Assembly (NCBI RefSeq): GCF_905171765.1
Contig: NC_053390.1
Coordinates: forward strand, 213,347,359 to 213,411,358
Direction of reading: 5' to 3'
Origin: Bufo bufo
Taxonomy: Eukaryota; Chordata; Amphibia; Anura; Bufonidae
Length of the DNA stretch: 64,000 nucleotides
Shown one piece after another: positions 1 through 11,240 of the stretch. The notes under the pieces are model-generated. The model was not told where the DNA came from and did no database searches. It saw nothing but the letters and a program-made list of their open reading frames with translations. Within the stretch, counting starts at the first letter, position 1. Each line of letters starts with the position of its first letter. The position numbers and the translations under genes were made by a program.

Positions 1-442
1 CCTATTCCTATTCTGAATAGGTGCATTAAAATGTCCCCTATGATTGTATGTATAAGGTGCTCCTGTGTTATATTGGTTATATTTATAAAATTGATAATTT
101 TGGGTTAAAACGTGGTGTATATTCATTCTCCCACCTCGTGGGAGCATACCAATCTTTTGGCTGCTCTTCATAAAAGCTCCTATTATTAAACTCGCCATTT
201 CCCATCAAAGATGGAGGATGTTGTGTATGACTTCTGATATTGATTCTTTCATTCTGTTTGCGGTTCCCATAAACGTTCTCAGATGTATCTACATCTACTT
301 CTATCAATCCTTTATGTTCCATATTGACCGTCGATTTCCATTTATATATTTTGTTTTTAAGATAATCCTCACAAACTTTTAGGTATTTTTTGCATTTTTG
401 AAGATTTACATAGGAAGAAAATAACTCTGTGACTTTGATCAT
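1..442 (-). pseudogene. Transposon-derived ORF fragment, possibly Penelope-like
   Basis: An open frame runs from a Met at 442 down to a stop near 83. One frame over, the reading continues to the window edge with an N/Q/Y-rich tail (for example YKYNQYNTGAPYTYNH), so a frameshift lies near 95-110. The visible protein is lysine- and asparagine-rich. Its start reads LQKCKKYLKVCEDYLKNKIY followed by KWKS, which resembles the region upstream of the reverse transcriptase in amphibian Penelope-like ORFs. No catalytic motif is visible and the likely reverse transcriptase part would lie off the left edge. It could equally be another retroelement ORF1; the family call is weak. Confidence 0.3.
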
Positions 443-499
443 TTCTAGTATACTCTCCTGCAGCGCAATCCACTTTTTCTACTATAATAGAAAATGCCT

Positions 500-656
500 T
501 TTCTGGTCCGCAATTGCAGGAACGAAATTGCAGATCCCGAAAATGCGGATCCAGGAAATGTGTATTTGCATCCGTTCCAGCCCCATTGAAAGTGAATGGG
601 TCCGCAAATTGCGGAACGAATGCGGACCCAAATTACGGACGTGTGAATGGACCCTA
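500..656. mobile_element. Fragment of a foldback MITE (GTGTGAATGGACCCTA end)
   Basis: Alternating motifs such as TCCGCAAT, GCGGATCC and TGCGGACCC, an internal block matching AGTGAATGGGTCCGCAA, and the right end GTGTGAATGGACCC followed by TAG match the TWA-type MITE family seen many times in this window (complete copies at 33704-33974 and 48795-49047). The left terminus is not clear. Confidence 0.5.
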
Positions 657-922
657 GCTCGCGCATCGCGAGATTTCGGCGCTCCAGCTCTGTGACGTCA
701 GCCAGCAAGGAGGAGATTCAGAGGACGCGGGGCGGTGCTGCGCTCAGAAAATTGGACTCCTCTCCGGACACAGGACTCATATCAGGTTCATTTGCATATG
801 GATCAAAATGGTTTTTCAACACAATAAAAGCACAGAGAGCTATGGGGAATGGATATTGCAGATGTGCTAGCGGCCATGTCCCCAGCTCTATGCACAAAAT
901 CCTGGTGACAGGTTCCCTTTAA
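657..922. mobile_element. T2-type element, right end
   Basis: The sequence GGTGACAGGTTCCCTTTAA ends in TTAA at 919-922. This is the right terminus of the TTAA-flanked T2-like elements found complete at 14755-15181 and 22978-23723. The left terminus was not found, so this copy is truncated. Confidence 0.45.
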
Positions 923-2080
923 TGACCAGACCACTTTTTACAATTCTGCACTACACTACTTTCACGGTTTATTGCTCGGTCATACAACTTACCACCCAAA
1001 TGAATTTTACCTTCTTTTCTTCTCACTAATAGAGCTTTCATTTGGTGGTATTTCATTGCTGCTGACATTTTTACTTTTTTTGATATTAATCAAAATTGAC
1101 CGAAATTGTTGCAAAAAAAATGTAATTTTTCACTTTCTGTTGTAAAATCTTTCAAATTGTGAATTTCCACATTTTGAAGCAGCTCTGACTTTCTGAGCAC
1201 CTGTCATGTTTCCTGAGGTTCTACAATGCCCAGACAGTGGAAACACCCCACAAATGACCCCATTTCGGAAAGTAGACACCCTAAGGTATTCGCTGATGGG
1301 CATAGTGAGTTCATGGAAGTTTTTATTTTTTGTCACAAGTTAGCGGAAAATGATGATTTTTTTATTTCTTACAAAGTCTCATATTCTACTAACTTGTGAC
1401 AAAAACTAAAATTTTACATTAACTCGCCATGCCCCTCCAAAATGGGGTCACTTGTGGGGTATTTATACTGCCCTGGCATTTTAGGGGACCTAAAGCGTGA
1501 GAAGTAGTTTGGAATCCAAATGCGTAAAAAATGCCCTGTAAAATCGTAAAGGTACTCATTGGAATTTGGGCCGCTTTGCGCACCTAGGCTGCAAAAAAGT
1601 GTCACACATGTGGTATCGCCGTACTCAGGAGAAGTAGCGCAATGTGTTTTGGGGTGTATTTTTACATATACCCATGCTGGGTGAGATAAATATCTCTGTA
1701 AAATGACAACTTTGTAATGGGAAAAGTTATCTTTTACAGAGATATTTCTCTCACCCAGCATGGGTATATGTAAAAATACACCCCAAAACACATTGCCCTA
1801 CTTCTCCGGAGTACGGCGATACCACGTGTGACACTTTTTTGCAGCCTAGGTGCGCAAAGGGGCCCAAATTCCAATGAGTACCTTTTAGGAGGGCAATTTT
1901 AGACCTTTGGATTCCAGACTTCTTCTCATGCTTTAGGGCCCCTAAAATGCCAGGGCAGTATAAATACCCCACATGTGACCCCATTTTGGAAAGAAGACAC
2001 CCCAAGGTATTCCGTGAGGGGCATGGTGAGTTCAGATTTTTCTTTTTTTGGCACAAGTTAGCGGAAATAGATACGGGTAA
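923..2080. repeat. Foldback non-autonomous element with about 300-bp arms
   Basis: Two arms face each other around 1710: the left (about 1386-1700) and right (about 1725-2060) arms share blocks such as CACCCAGCATGGGTATATG, the GCCTAGG/CCTAGGTGCGC block and the CAAGTTAGCGGAAA end, in inverted orientation. A third, direct partial copy of the arm end (GACCCCATTTCGGAAAG) lies at 1254-1340. Open frames on the minus strand here only reflect the palindrome. The family may be a non-autonomous relative of the neighbouring piggyBac; that is inference. Confidence 0.6.
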
Positions 2081-2081
2081 T

Positions 2082-2127
2082 GAGAGAGATAGATAGAGAG
2101 AGATATATATATATATATACATACATA
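2082..2127. repeat. GA/TA microsatellite
   Basis: Short GATA-like and (TA)n tract ending in ATACATACATA. It is the target into which the Tc1 element starting at 2128 inserted; the TA at 2126-2127 is the expected Tc1 duplication. Confidence 0.7.
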
Positions 2128-3739
2128 CAGTGGAGGAAATAATTATTTGACCCCTCACTGATTTTGTAAGTTTGTCCAATGACAAAGAAATGAAAAGTCT
2201 CAGAACAGTATCATTTCAATGGTAGGTTTATTGTAACAGTGGCAGATAGCACATCAAAAGGAAAATCGAAAAAATAACTTTAAATAAAAGATAGCAACTG
2301 ATTTGCATTTCATTGAGTGAAATAAGTATTTGAACCCCTACCAACCATTAAGAGTTCTGGCTCCCACAGAGTGGTTAGACACTTCTACTCAATTAGTCAC
2401 CCTCATTAAGGACACCTGTCTTAACTAGTCACCTGTATAAAAGACACCTGTCCACAGAATCAATCAATCAAGCAGACTCCAAACTCTCCAACATGGGAAA
2501 GACCAAAGAGCTGTCCAAGGATGTCAGAGACAAAATTGTAGACCTGCACAAGGCTGGAATGGGCTACAAAACCATTAGCAAGAAGCTGGGAGAGAAGGTG
2601 ACAACTGTTGGTGCGATTGTTCGAAAATGGAAGGAGCACAAAATGACCATCAATCGACCTCGCTCTGGGGCTCCACGCAAGATCTCACCTCGTGGGGTGT
2701 CAATGGTTCTGAGAAAGGTGAAAAAGCATCCTAGAACTACACGGGAGGAGTTAGTTAATGACCTCAAATTAGCAGGGACCACAGTCACCAAGAAAACCAT
2801 TGGAAACACATTACACCGCAATGGATTAAAATCCTGCAGGGCTCGCAAGGTCCCCCTGCTCAGGAAGGCACATGTGCAGGCCCGTCTGAAGTTTGCCAAT
2901 GAACACCTGAATGATTCAGAGAGTGACTGGGAGAAGGTGCTGTGGTCTGATGAGACCAAAATAGAGCTCTTTGGCATTAACTCAACTCGCTGTGTTTGGA
3001 GGAAGAAAAATGCTGCCTATGACCCCCAAAACACCGTCCCCACCGTCAAGCATGGGGGTGGAAACATTTTGCTTTGGGGGTGTTTTTCTGCTAAGGGCAC
3101 AGGACAACTTATTCGCATAAACGGGAAAATGGACGGAGCCATGTATCGTGAAATCCTGAGCGACAACCTCCTTCCCTCTGCCAGGAAACTGAAAATGGGT
3201 CGTGGATGGGTGTTCCAGCACGACAATGACCCAAAACATACAGCAAAGGCAACAAAGGAGTGGCTCAAGAAGAAGCACATTAAGGTCATGGAGTGGCCTA
3301 GTCAGTCTCCGGACCTTAATCCAATCGAAAACCTATGGAGGGAGCTCAAGCTCAGAGTTGCACAGAGACAGCCTCGAAACCTTAGGGATTTAGAGATGAT
3401 CTGCAAAGAGGAGTGGACCAACATTCCTCCTAAAATGTGCGCAAACTTGGTCATCAATTACAAGAAACGTTTGACCTCTGTGCTTGCAAACAAGGGTTTT
3501 TCCACCAAGTATTAAGTCTTTTTTTGTTAGAGGGTTCAAATACTTATTTCACTCAATGAAATGCAAATCAGTTGCTATCTTTTATTTAAAGTTATTTTTT
3601 CGATTTTCCTTTTGATGTGCTATCTGCCACTGTTACAATAAACCTACCATTGAAATGATACTGTTCTGAGACTTTTCATTTCTTTGTCATTGGACAAACT
3701 TACAAAATCAGTGAGGGGTCAAATAATTATTTCCTCCAC

Positions 3740-3741
<2 letters not shown>
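2128..3741 (+). mobile_element. Complete Tc1/mariner element (Passport-like)
   Basis: The element is 1614 bp. It starts CAGTGGAGGAAATAATTATT and ends with the inverse of that. The left repeat (2128-2337) and right repeat (3532-3741) are both exactly 210 bp and nearly identical. Each repeat carries an outer motif (AAATAATTATTTGACCCCT) and a related inner motif (GAAATAAGTATTTGAACCC), the IR/DR arrangement of Sleeping Beauty-type elements. It sits in a TA-rich microsatellite; the left TA is present, and the right flank reads TG, probably changed by repeat slippage. The near identity of the arms and the unbroken ORF suggest recent insertion. The family resembles Passport-type Tc1 elements of fish; this is recognition, not a database result. 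Confidence 0.93.
2493..3515 (+). CDS. Tc1-family transposase, intact 340 aa
   Basis: This DDE transposase cuts and pastes Tc1 elements at TA sites in the nucleus. The start ATG follows AACTCTCCAAC, and 340 residues is the usual full length. Residues about 1-110 form the paired-like DNA-binding region (two helix-turn-helix units; [10 protein letters not shown] near residue 24) with a basic GRPR-like linker ([10 protein letters not shown], about 54-63). The catalytic triad is complete: D153 in [12 protein letters not shown]244 in QHDNDPKHT and E279 in [11 protein letters not shown], giving the DD34E spacing of Sleeping Beauty. A glycine-rich box ([13 protein letters not shown]) lies at about 186-198. 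There is no internal stop or frameshift. It lies centrally between the two 210-bp inverted repeats. Whether the protein is active cannot be told from sequence alone. Confidence 0.93.
   Translation: MGKTKELSKDVRDKIVDLHKAGMGYKTISKKLGEKVTTVGAIVRKWKEHKMTINRPRSGAPRKISPRGVSMVLRKVKKHPRTTREELVNDLKLAGTTVTKKTIGNTLHRNGLKSCRARKVPLLRKAHVQARLKFANEHLNDSESDWEKVLWSDETKIELFGINSTRCVWRKKNAAYDPQNTVPTVKHGGGNILLWGCFSAKGTGQLIRINGKMDGAMYREILSDNLLPSARKLKMGRGWVFQHDNDPKHTAKATKEWLKKKHIKVMEWPSQSPDLNPIENLWRELKLRVAQRQPRNLRDLEMICKEEWTNIPPKMCANLVINYKKRLTSVLANKGFSTKY

Positions 3742-3788
<47 letters not shown>
3742..3788. repeat. (GT)n(AT)n microsatellite
   Basis: A GT run followed by an AT run directly abuts the right end of the Tc1 element and continues the TA-rich tract on its left side. 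Confidence 0.85.
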
Positions 3789-3794
<6 letters not shown>

Positions 3795-4537
3795 TTTTTT
3801 TTTCCGTTCAGCCTCTGGGCTGAAAGAAAAAATTAACGGCACAGATTTCTTGATTCGCATCGATCAATGTGGATAAAAAAAAAAATCTCTTCCGAAAAAT
3901 GTGCAAAAAAGAGAGGGGAAAGGCGTCTGCCAGGACGTAGGAGCTCCGCCCAACATCCAAACCCACTCAGCTCGTATGCCCTGGCAAACCAGATTTCTCC
4001 ATTCACATCAATCGATGTGGATAAATAAATCATTGCCGGAATTATTTTTTATATACAAAGTGTTTGCCAAAGCATATGAACACCGCCCCTCAGCTCATAA
4101 GCCTCGGCAAATGTATCTTTTTTACTGCAGAGGAGAAATCTCGTCTTGCAGCGCCGCATACACAGACTTTTGTGTAATCTGACAGCAGCGCAATGCTTCT
4201 GTCAGAATGCACATCAGTGCTGCAGCTGGTTTATTGGTTTGTCCACCTAGAAGGTAAAAAAAAAAAAAAAAAAGCCTCAACACAATAAATTTATTAACTT
4301 TATATAACATTTGAAACGGAACATTAACTTTTTTGCTTACCTGCGATTTTTATTATTTTTTACCTTTTTATAGGACAAACCTCTCCTTCCCCATGGGACA
4401 ATGTGCAAAGCGCAAATCGCCCAGAGATGTGGCAAAGTACATTATGCACTTTGTCCCAGGTGAAAGGAGAGGTTTGCAGCAGCTGTGAGTGAAAGCGCCC
4501 TAAGACCCCTGTGTGCCTGTCCTGTGTCATGCAATCC
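3789..4537. repeat. Degenerate repeat region downstream of the piggyBac copy
   Basis: Two related blocks, each with CGATCAATGTGGATAAA-like and AGCTCGTATGCCCTGGCAAA-like motifs, recur about 130-150 bp apart (3850-4115). A 44-bp pair, GGGACAAAGTGCATAATG against its near inverse, occurs around 4395-4460. This is probably the non-coding 3' part of the piggyBac-like element or a related MITE. No gene is seen. Confidence 0.4.
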
Positions 4538-6445
4538 CTATACTAAGTGTACCTGTGTGTGGTACTTCCGGAAACACTCCCCTAAGCATAGGGCAGGGTG
4601 GTCAGGGCAGTTAGGACAGAAATAGCGGGTGTCATGCCTTATTCCACTCCTGCTACAGACACATCTTTTTCGGGCTGGCGCTTGGTTTGAGGTACCAGCA
4701 ACGACATTGGGGAAATGTCGCTCGTGTAGACGGCTCACTACACTGGTGGATGGGGCCACGGAACCTCCTGGATACAGGAGGTTCTCGATCTCTTCCTGAA
4801 ATTTGAGGAAGGATCCTGTTCTCCCAGCCTTACTGTAGAGAACAAAACTATTGTACATAGCCAATTGAATTAGGTATACAGACACCTTCTTATACCAGCG
4901 TCTGGTCCTGCTGGAGAGTAAATAATGAGCCAACATCTGGTCATTGAAGTCCACCCCTCCCATAAGCAAATTATAGTCGTGGACACGGGGCTTTTTAATG
5001 GTTCCAGTTGCTCGTTCAATTTGGATTGTCGTGTCTGCGTGAATGGAGGAGAGCATGTAAACGTCATGCTTGTCTCTCCATTTCACCGCAAGCAGTTCTT
5101 CGTTACACAAGGCAGCCCTCTCCCCCCTTGCAAGACGGGTGGTAACGAGCTGTTAGGGGAAGCCCCGGCGACTAGGTTGCGCGGTGCCACAGCAGCCAAT
5201 CTGTTCTAGAAACAAATGCCTGAAGAGGGGCACACTTGTGTAAAAATTGTCCACATAAAGGTGGTACCCCTTGCCAAATAAGGGTGACACCAAGTCCCAG
5301 ACTGTCTTCCCACTGCTCCCCAGGTAGTCAGGGCAACCGACCGGCTCCAGGGTCTGATCTTTACCCTCATAGACTCGAAATTTGTGCGTATAGCCTGTGG
5401 CCCTTTCACAGAGCTTATACAATTTGACCCCATACCGGGCACGCTTGCTTGGGATATATTGTTTGAAGCCAAGGCGCCTGGTAAAATGTATAAGGGACTT
5501 GTCTACACAGATTTTTTGCTCAGGGGTATACAAATCTGCAAATTTGGTGTTAAAGTGGTCTATGAGGGGCCGAATTTTGTCGAGCCGGTCAAAAGCTGGG
5601 TGGCCTCTGGGACGAAAGGTGCTATTATCACTAAAGTGCAGGAAACGCAGGATGGTCTCAAATCGTGTCCTGGACATGGCAGCAGAGCACATGGGCATGT
5701 GATGAATTGGGTTCGTGGACCAATATGACTGCAATTCATGCTTTTTTGTCAGGCCCATCTTGAGGAGAAGGCCCAGAAAAGTTTTAAATTCGGAAACTTG
5801 GACGGGTTTCCACCGGAAAGTCTGGGCATAAAAGCTTCCCGGGTTGGCGGCTATAAATTGAGTGGCATACCGGTTTGTTTCTGCCACGACTAAGTCTAAG
5901 AGCTCCGCAGTGAAGAACAGCTCAAAAAACCCCAGATCCGATCTGAGCTGTCTCAACCCGAACTCCAGACTGGGCAGTGAAAGGGGGAACTACTGGTGCG
6001 GCTGAAGATGGGGGCTGCCAATCAGGGTTTGCCAGCACCTCAGGGACTCTACGGGCCTGTCTGTGCGGTGGCTGCGACGGGGGAACAAATGCATATGCCA
6101 CTGTACCAGCTTCAACTGCCCTTCTGGTGCTCGCCACTTCACCATGTTCTACGGCAGTGCTGGTACTAGGTCCAGGATGGGCTGCGCTGCTGGTGTATGC
6201 CTCGCCACGTAATCAGACAACGCCAGCCCCACTCTGCTGCCCTTGAAGCGGATCATGCGCAACCTGTGGTCTAGCAACACGAGGCCGGGTACGCCTGGTG
6301 GTATCGGGGACCTCATCGTCCAAAAATTTGGGTTTGTATTCTGACCCACTGGATTGTCAGATGAGGGTTCCCATTCCTCATCCGACTGGGTCAGAAGTCT
6401 GTAGGCCTCTTCAGAAGAATACCCCCTTACTTGCCATTTGGTCAA
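4538..6445 (-). pseudogene. piggyBac-family transposase (PGBD4-like), frameshifted
   Basis: Three to four minus-strand frames together make a piggyBac transposase. The N-terminal part (6445-6149, then 6137-5922) is acidic and disordered, with LLTQSDEEWEPSSDNP. The core (5956-5153) has the first catalytic Asp in KICVDKSLIHF (residue 152 of that frame; a Glu normally follows the Asp, here it is Lys) and the second in YHLYVDNFYTS (residue 236). The third, MGGVDFNDQ, lies in the next frame (5110-4538), which ends in a cysteine-rich domain (CVCSRSG ... YFCPNC ... CLGECF). Frame breaks lie near 6140, 5950 and 5130-5155. The enzyme would excise and insert DNA at TTAA sites; this copy cannot make a full protein. 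Family identity is firm; exact element boundaries are not. Confidence 0.9.
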
Positions 6446-6608
6446 CTAAATTTAGGGGGTATTCCCTGAGACTACCCAAGAAAAAAAGCAAGCCTGTCTT
6501 ACAAATGGTTCGGGTTGGCAAACCCTGATTGGCAGCCCCCATCTTCAGCCGCACCAGTAGTTCCCCCTTTCACTGCCCAGTCTGGAGTTCGGGTTGAGAC
6601 AGCTCAGA
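5942..6608. repeat. 92-bp inverted duplication of piggyBac coding sequence
   Basis: 5942-6033 (beginning TCTGAGCTGTCTCAACCC) reappears as its reverse complement at 6517-6608, apparently almost without mismatch. The two arms are separated by 483 bp, and the right arm lies upstream of the transposase start. Confidence 0.85.
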
Positions 6609-6943
6609 GGCTCCGTCTACTCACCCTGTATTCCGCCCCGCTTGTCCCTCCAGCCCGCCCATCTCTAGATTACCAGCCTCCATCTCATCCTTCGGCCTTA
6701 TTCTTGCGCCTGCGCCGTGTGCGTCTGTATTCGGCGCAGGCGCAGTGACTGTCTGACCGCTCCCGAACAGACGACACCCGGCCGGTCAGACAGTCACTGC
6801 GCCTGCGCCGAATACAGACTCACACTGCGCAGGAGCGAGAATAAGGCCGATGGATGAGATGGAGGCTGGCAATCTAGAGATGGGCGGGCTGGAGGGACGA
6901 GTGGGGCGGAATACAGGGTGAGTAGACTGAGCCTCTAGGTGCT
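6609..6943. repeat. GC-rich palindrome, arms about 145 bp
   Basis: The left arm runs from GGCTCCGTCTACTCACCCTG and the right arm ends CAGGGTGAGTAGACTGAGCC. The centre lies near 6770 and carries GTCAGACAGTCACTGCGCC-type blocks on both sides. TGCGCCTGCGCC-like motifs occur at 6714, 6734 (inverse) and 6800. It directly abuts the inverted 92-bp copy of piggyBac sequence. Confidence 0.8.
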
Positions 6944-6970
6944 GAAAAGACGCCCCCATAGCAGCTAGAG

Positions 6971-8949
6971 CAGGGGTGCACAACCTTTTTTGGTCTGGGG
7001 GCCGCATTGTCACATCGTTCTATTTCAAGGGGCCGCAAATAAAAAATGTTGATCGGCGCTCATCTGCCTATTACACAAGCCAGTGCAAAGTGACTGGGGA
7101 GGAGTGATTGCTGCCACAGTCTTCCATCTTCATTTAGATTACACAGGGAGATGTGCTGCAGATAATCGGACATCTTTCATCCTGATAAAATATGCAAATC
7201 AGCCGACAAATGAGCGATTCCTTGTTTATCGACTGATCAGCTGGACGATTATACTGGCCAGATATAAGCGCTCCTATGAACACTTGTTCCCAGTAATTGT
7301 CCCAAATATCGTGCTGCAGCATAGCCCCTGAAACCGAAGAGTTATACTTACCTGCTCCCCACAGCTCCGGTCCTTCGAACTGCCTACGATGTTTACACCT
7401 GGCAGTGCATGGACAGTCATACACCACTCCAGCCAATGACTGGCTTACGCTGTGATGTGGCCACAAGCAACGTGTCACTGCTGAAGCCAGTCATTGACTA
7501 GAGCCGTGCAAGTGACCATGGCCATGCACTGTTAGGTGTAAACCGAGCAGGAATCGGAAGATCGGGGCAGCGCAGAGGACCAGAGCGGAGTGGAGCAGAT
7601 AATTATGAATCTTCTATTTCAGAGGCCATGCTGCAGTTGCTGTTTAAAAATAATTTTTATCAGAAAAGTGGCGACATTTCCTTCCATCCTGCCTCCTATT
7701 TATAAATCATCTTTTTCCTTCACTGCAGAGGACAGAGCTCACTGGTTATTACCATTTCCTGCCAATCCCAAACATTACCTTGCTAGTGGGGAAGGCGCCT
7801 ATTGGTTAACACTTGAATGACCAGGCCTTAATGACCAGACACTGGTCATGGTTGTAATTATCTTATTTGTTGGAATACCAAAATAATTTTTGCAACAATT
7901 TTTATTTGGGGGAAACTGTACAAAACGTTTTTAAAGTATATATATTTTCAAACTAGCTCCTTATTCTTTAAATATGCAAACTGACACCAAAATAAATTAT
8001 TATAATTAGTTCCCTATTTCGTGTAGGCCGTTTTGCTATATAATATGAAAAGTTTCACGTGAATGGGGCGGTAATGGTGACCGTTTTGATTGGTGTGGGT
8101 GTTTTCTCTTTTATGTATTTTTTTTTTTTTACTTAATATATTTCTGCTACATAATATGTCCCCCCAAGAGGTCATAAAAAGACCTTGGGGGACACTGTCA
8201 CTTTTTTAAATTTTGCACATTTTCCTTTTAATTTTTTACTTCTATTTGAAATGTATTAATATTTTATTGTATTTTTTATTTTTAATTTTCTATAATTTTT
8301 TTAAATATATTTTTGCCACATATGTCCCCCAAGGGGTCATAAAAAGACTGTTGTGGGACAGTGAACACTCTTATTAAGCACTTTTTCCTTTCTATTGTAT
8401 TTTATTTATTATTTTAAAAAATTGTGCCACATTTTTTCTCTTATTTATATTTTATTTTTTTTAGTTTTCAATTTTTTTAAAATCATTGTAGCTTTTTTTA
8501 AATATATTTACCACAATTTGTCCCCAAGAGGTCACTGAAAGACCTTTGGGAGACAATAAGTGACTTTTTGTACCTTTTCCACTGTAACTGGAGCATCCAA
8601 AGGAGCCTCAGTTACAGGGAAACCAGCCTGCTGCGGAGGCTTTGTACCAGGGCAGCGCTCCTCTGTTCCCGAGACACCCATCGATCACGTGATCGCGGGG
8701 TCCACACAGAGAGCACTTGTAGAGGAGAAGGCAGAAGCACTAATAAAGCGCTTCTGTCTTCTCCTCGGCTTCCCCGCTCTCACTAATAGCCAGGGACCCT
8801 TTTCGCTCCTGCTACAGTGAAAAAACTGTGATCCATCTGCTGTGCGGCGCTCTGTGCAGGATCAGCTGAGTTTCTGCCCAGCAATGGGGGCGGGGGCCGC
8901 AAACCATGGCTCTGGGGGCCGCATGCGGCCCGCAGGTTGTGCACCCCTG
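6971..8949. mobile_element. Non-autonomous hAT element, about 2 kb
   Basis: The ends are CAGGGGTGCACAACCTTTTT and the inverse GGTTGTGCACCCCTG, followed inside by GGGGGCCGCA on both sides. The 8-bp flanks are AGCTAGAG (left) and ACCTAGAG (right), 7 of 8 identical, as expected for a hAT duplication. No transposase is visible inside; the interior is AT-rich and holds a hairpin array at 8158-8555. Confidence 0.85.
8158..8555. repeat. Three spaced copies of a short hairpin
   Basis: Near-palindromes of the form TGTCCCCCAAGAGGTC - loop - GACCTTGGGGGACA occur at about 8157-8194, 8322-8360 and 8519-8554, spaced about 165 and 197 bp, in AT-rich surroundings inside the hAT element. Confidence 0.7.
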
Positions 8950-9109
8950 ACCTAGAGGCTCATTTGCATAGCAATAAAAAATTTTTTTTTTTTTGTGTAA
9001 CGGCTGCACACAAAGGTCTTAGAATAGCATGGTTAGGTAGAGCAGACACTAGCAGATCGCTAGTGTCTGACAGCTAATTAGGTCCAATGAGGTGGTAGAA
9101 ACCCTTTAA
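8950..9109. mobile_element. T2-like right end fragment
   Basis: GGTGGTAGAAACCCTTTAA ends in TTAA at 9106-9109, like other T2-type right ends. A small inverted pair, AGCAGACACTAGCAGATC / GCTAGTGTCTGACA, lies at 9040-9072. The left end is interrupted by the hAT insertion at 6971-8949. Confidence 0.4.
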
Positions 9110-9767
9110 AGCTCTAACTTTAACTTTTATTTTTTCCATGATATAGTCGTATGAGGGCTTCTTTTTATGGGATGAGTTGTATATTTCAATGGCACTATTT
9201 TGGGGTACATACAGTATAACTTTACATTTTATTAGCTCTTTATGGGGGGACATTCTACCACTGCTTTTGCATTTGGCACTTTTCAGTGTACAGCACAACT
9301 AATGTTCGTTTTTTTTTTTATATGGGTCAATACAACTGCCTATAGGTTTTTGTTTTGCCATTTCCACACAGTAATAACAAATAGAAAAAAAATTGTTTTG
9401 TCACTGCATTCCTAGAGCCATAACATTTTCATTTTGCTATAGCTGTATGTTGCTTTTTTTTTTATTATAATTTTTTTGGACAAAATTGTAGATTTTATTG
9501 GTACCATTTTGGGGTACTCTGAACTGTATACCAAGGCATCATCCTGTCAATCTACAACTGACAGGCAATCTATTATACTATGGCCCTTGGCACAGCACAT
9601 TCAAGGGGGACAGAAGGAGCCTTCTCTGTCTAACTATCTAGATATTGCTATTCACTATGGCATCTAGTGGGTTAAATAACCAGGAGCAACTGTACATCAG
9701 AGCTGGACTCCAACAGTAATTGGACAGGTGCAGACACCGTGCCCCTGTGATCATAATCATAACTATG
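9110..9767. other. AT-rich stretch, no gene seen
   Basis: Poly-T tracts and repeated wording such as TTTTGGGGTAC (9201 and 9508) suggest the body of an old non-autonomous DNA element. I see no coding potential. Confidence 0.4.
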
Positions 9768-9775
9768 TCATAGAG

Positions 9776-9933
9776 CAGGGATCAGCAACCTTCGGCACTC
9801 CAGCTGTGGTGAAACTACGACTCCCAGCATGCACACTTGCTTAGCTATTTTCAGGACTCCCGTAAAAGTGAATGGAGCATGCTGGGAGTCGTAGTTTCAA
9901 CACATCTGGAGTGCCGAAGGTTGCTGAATGCTG
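9776..9933. mobile_element. hAT foldback MITE, 158 bp
   Basis: It begins CAGGGATCAGCAACCTTCGG and ends in the near inverse CCGAAGGTTGCTGAATGCTG. The inner arms share the CTACGACTCCCAGCATGC block. It is flanked by a perfect 8-bp direct repeat TCATAGAG (9768-9775 and 9934-9941), diagnostic of hAT insertion. Confidence 0.95.
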
Positions 9934-9941
9934 TCATAGAG

Positions 9942-11237
9942 GCTTAATTGAAATGTTCCTCAGATGTACTGTTATTTCATGAAGGTTTAATAGATTTAAA
10001 CTGCAAAAAAGCTGCATGTGAATCCAGTGTTGTGGGACATAGGGTAAGTGCTTTTCAAACAGCATTTGGTTCTGTATACACCTGCCATATACTCCATTAA
10101 AAGCAGAATAAGACAGGAAGATAGTGTGGCTAAAACCAGTATATAACTTATGAATAGGGGTATGATAGCTGCATATTTTTCTGTATTGCACTTTACATTT
10201 TTACTGCATGTCATGTAAAGCCACACAAAGGGTGTCTGTTGATTATCAAAAGTGAGTGGGGTGAGAATCTGATCCATCCAACGTCGTAAAGACTTTATTC
10301 AGCTGCTGGATACCATTAGACGTGTCCATGTTTTTAACACCAAGCACCATGACTCATTCTTCCCTGGTGCTGCTGTGGATCCAGGGAGGAGATGGCAGAG
10401 GCTGCATTATTAGAGGACTCGGGGCACACCTATCTAGTACAAACACTCAGGGTGACACGGCTGTTACACCTGCAGCCAGTAAAACCTAGAACCAGGTGTG
10501 TCTGGAAAGCTGGATGAGTAACTATACATATTGGGAGTGTGCAATTTGTGCTTTCCACATAGCAGTGTTTAGCACGTATAAGAGGCCACTGCACTGTAGT
10601 ATTTAATCTATGGTTCTATATTTTACAAGATGGAGTGAAGTAGAACATTTTGGGGATTTTCAGTAGAATCATGTATGCTCATCCTGTTCTCTTCCAAGCA
10701 CCTATTTGAATTAGAATGAATTCACATATGGTAGATGTTGTTGCATCCACAATTAGGTTGTGGGAGTGTAGCCTAACCTGAATGGAGGAGTTTTGGTGGC
10801 AAACAAGTGTTTCTGTAAGCCTGACTCGTATGAATTGGACTGTCGCAGACATTTTTGTAGCAAATGCACCACATTCATTCTACTGACCTCAACTTCCAGT
10901 TTGTAAGGAGATAACTCTGTGGTCACAGATACAGCCAGAAGGCCAGTGTTTAAAGGGGTTGTCCCATGACCAAAAATCTGAATAGTTTTGTAATTAAAAA
11001 TGTAGTAGAACCACTGAGTTATTAACTTAAAATCTATCTGTATAGATACCTGCTGTTTGCCCTTTAACTAAAGTCTCTGTCCAGCTTACTGAGGTTGACA
11101 CACATGTTCAGTGCCATCCTTCAACTGCCACTAGCTGAAGAGAAGCTGAATGCTCCTGAGCTGCCAGCTTGGAAGAAATCTAACACAGCCAACAATGAAT
11201 GGGCAGATCTTGATGTATGGGGCTGGTTCTAAGTTTC
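9942..11237. other. tmem120b intron or upstream sequence, no exon recognised
   Basis: This probably is the last intron of tmem120b. I looked for the preceding exon (the conserved segment expected just upstream of the terminal VFVLALTF exon) and did not find it. A TTAAAGGGGTTGTCC T2-like end occurs at 10950. Confidence 0.4.
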
Positions 11238-11240
11238 TTA

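Noticed and set aside
1414..2185. Overlapping minus-strand open frames of 125 and 144 residues
   Set aside because: They read through the arms of a foldback repeat and share mirrored sequence; no domain.
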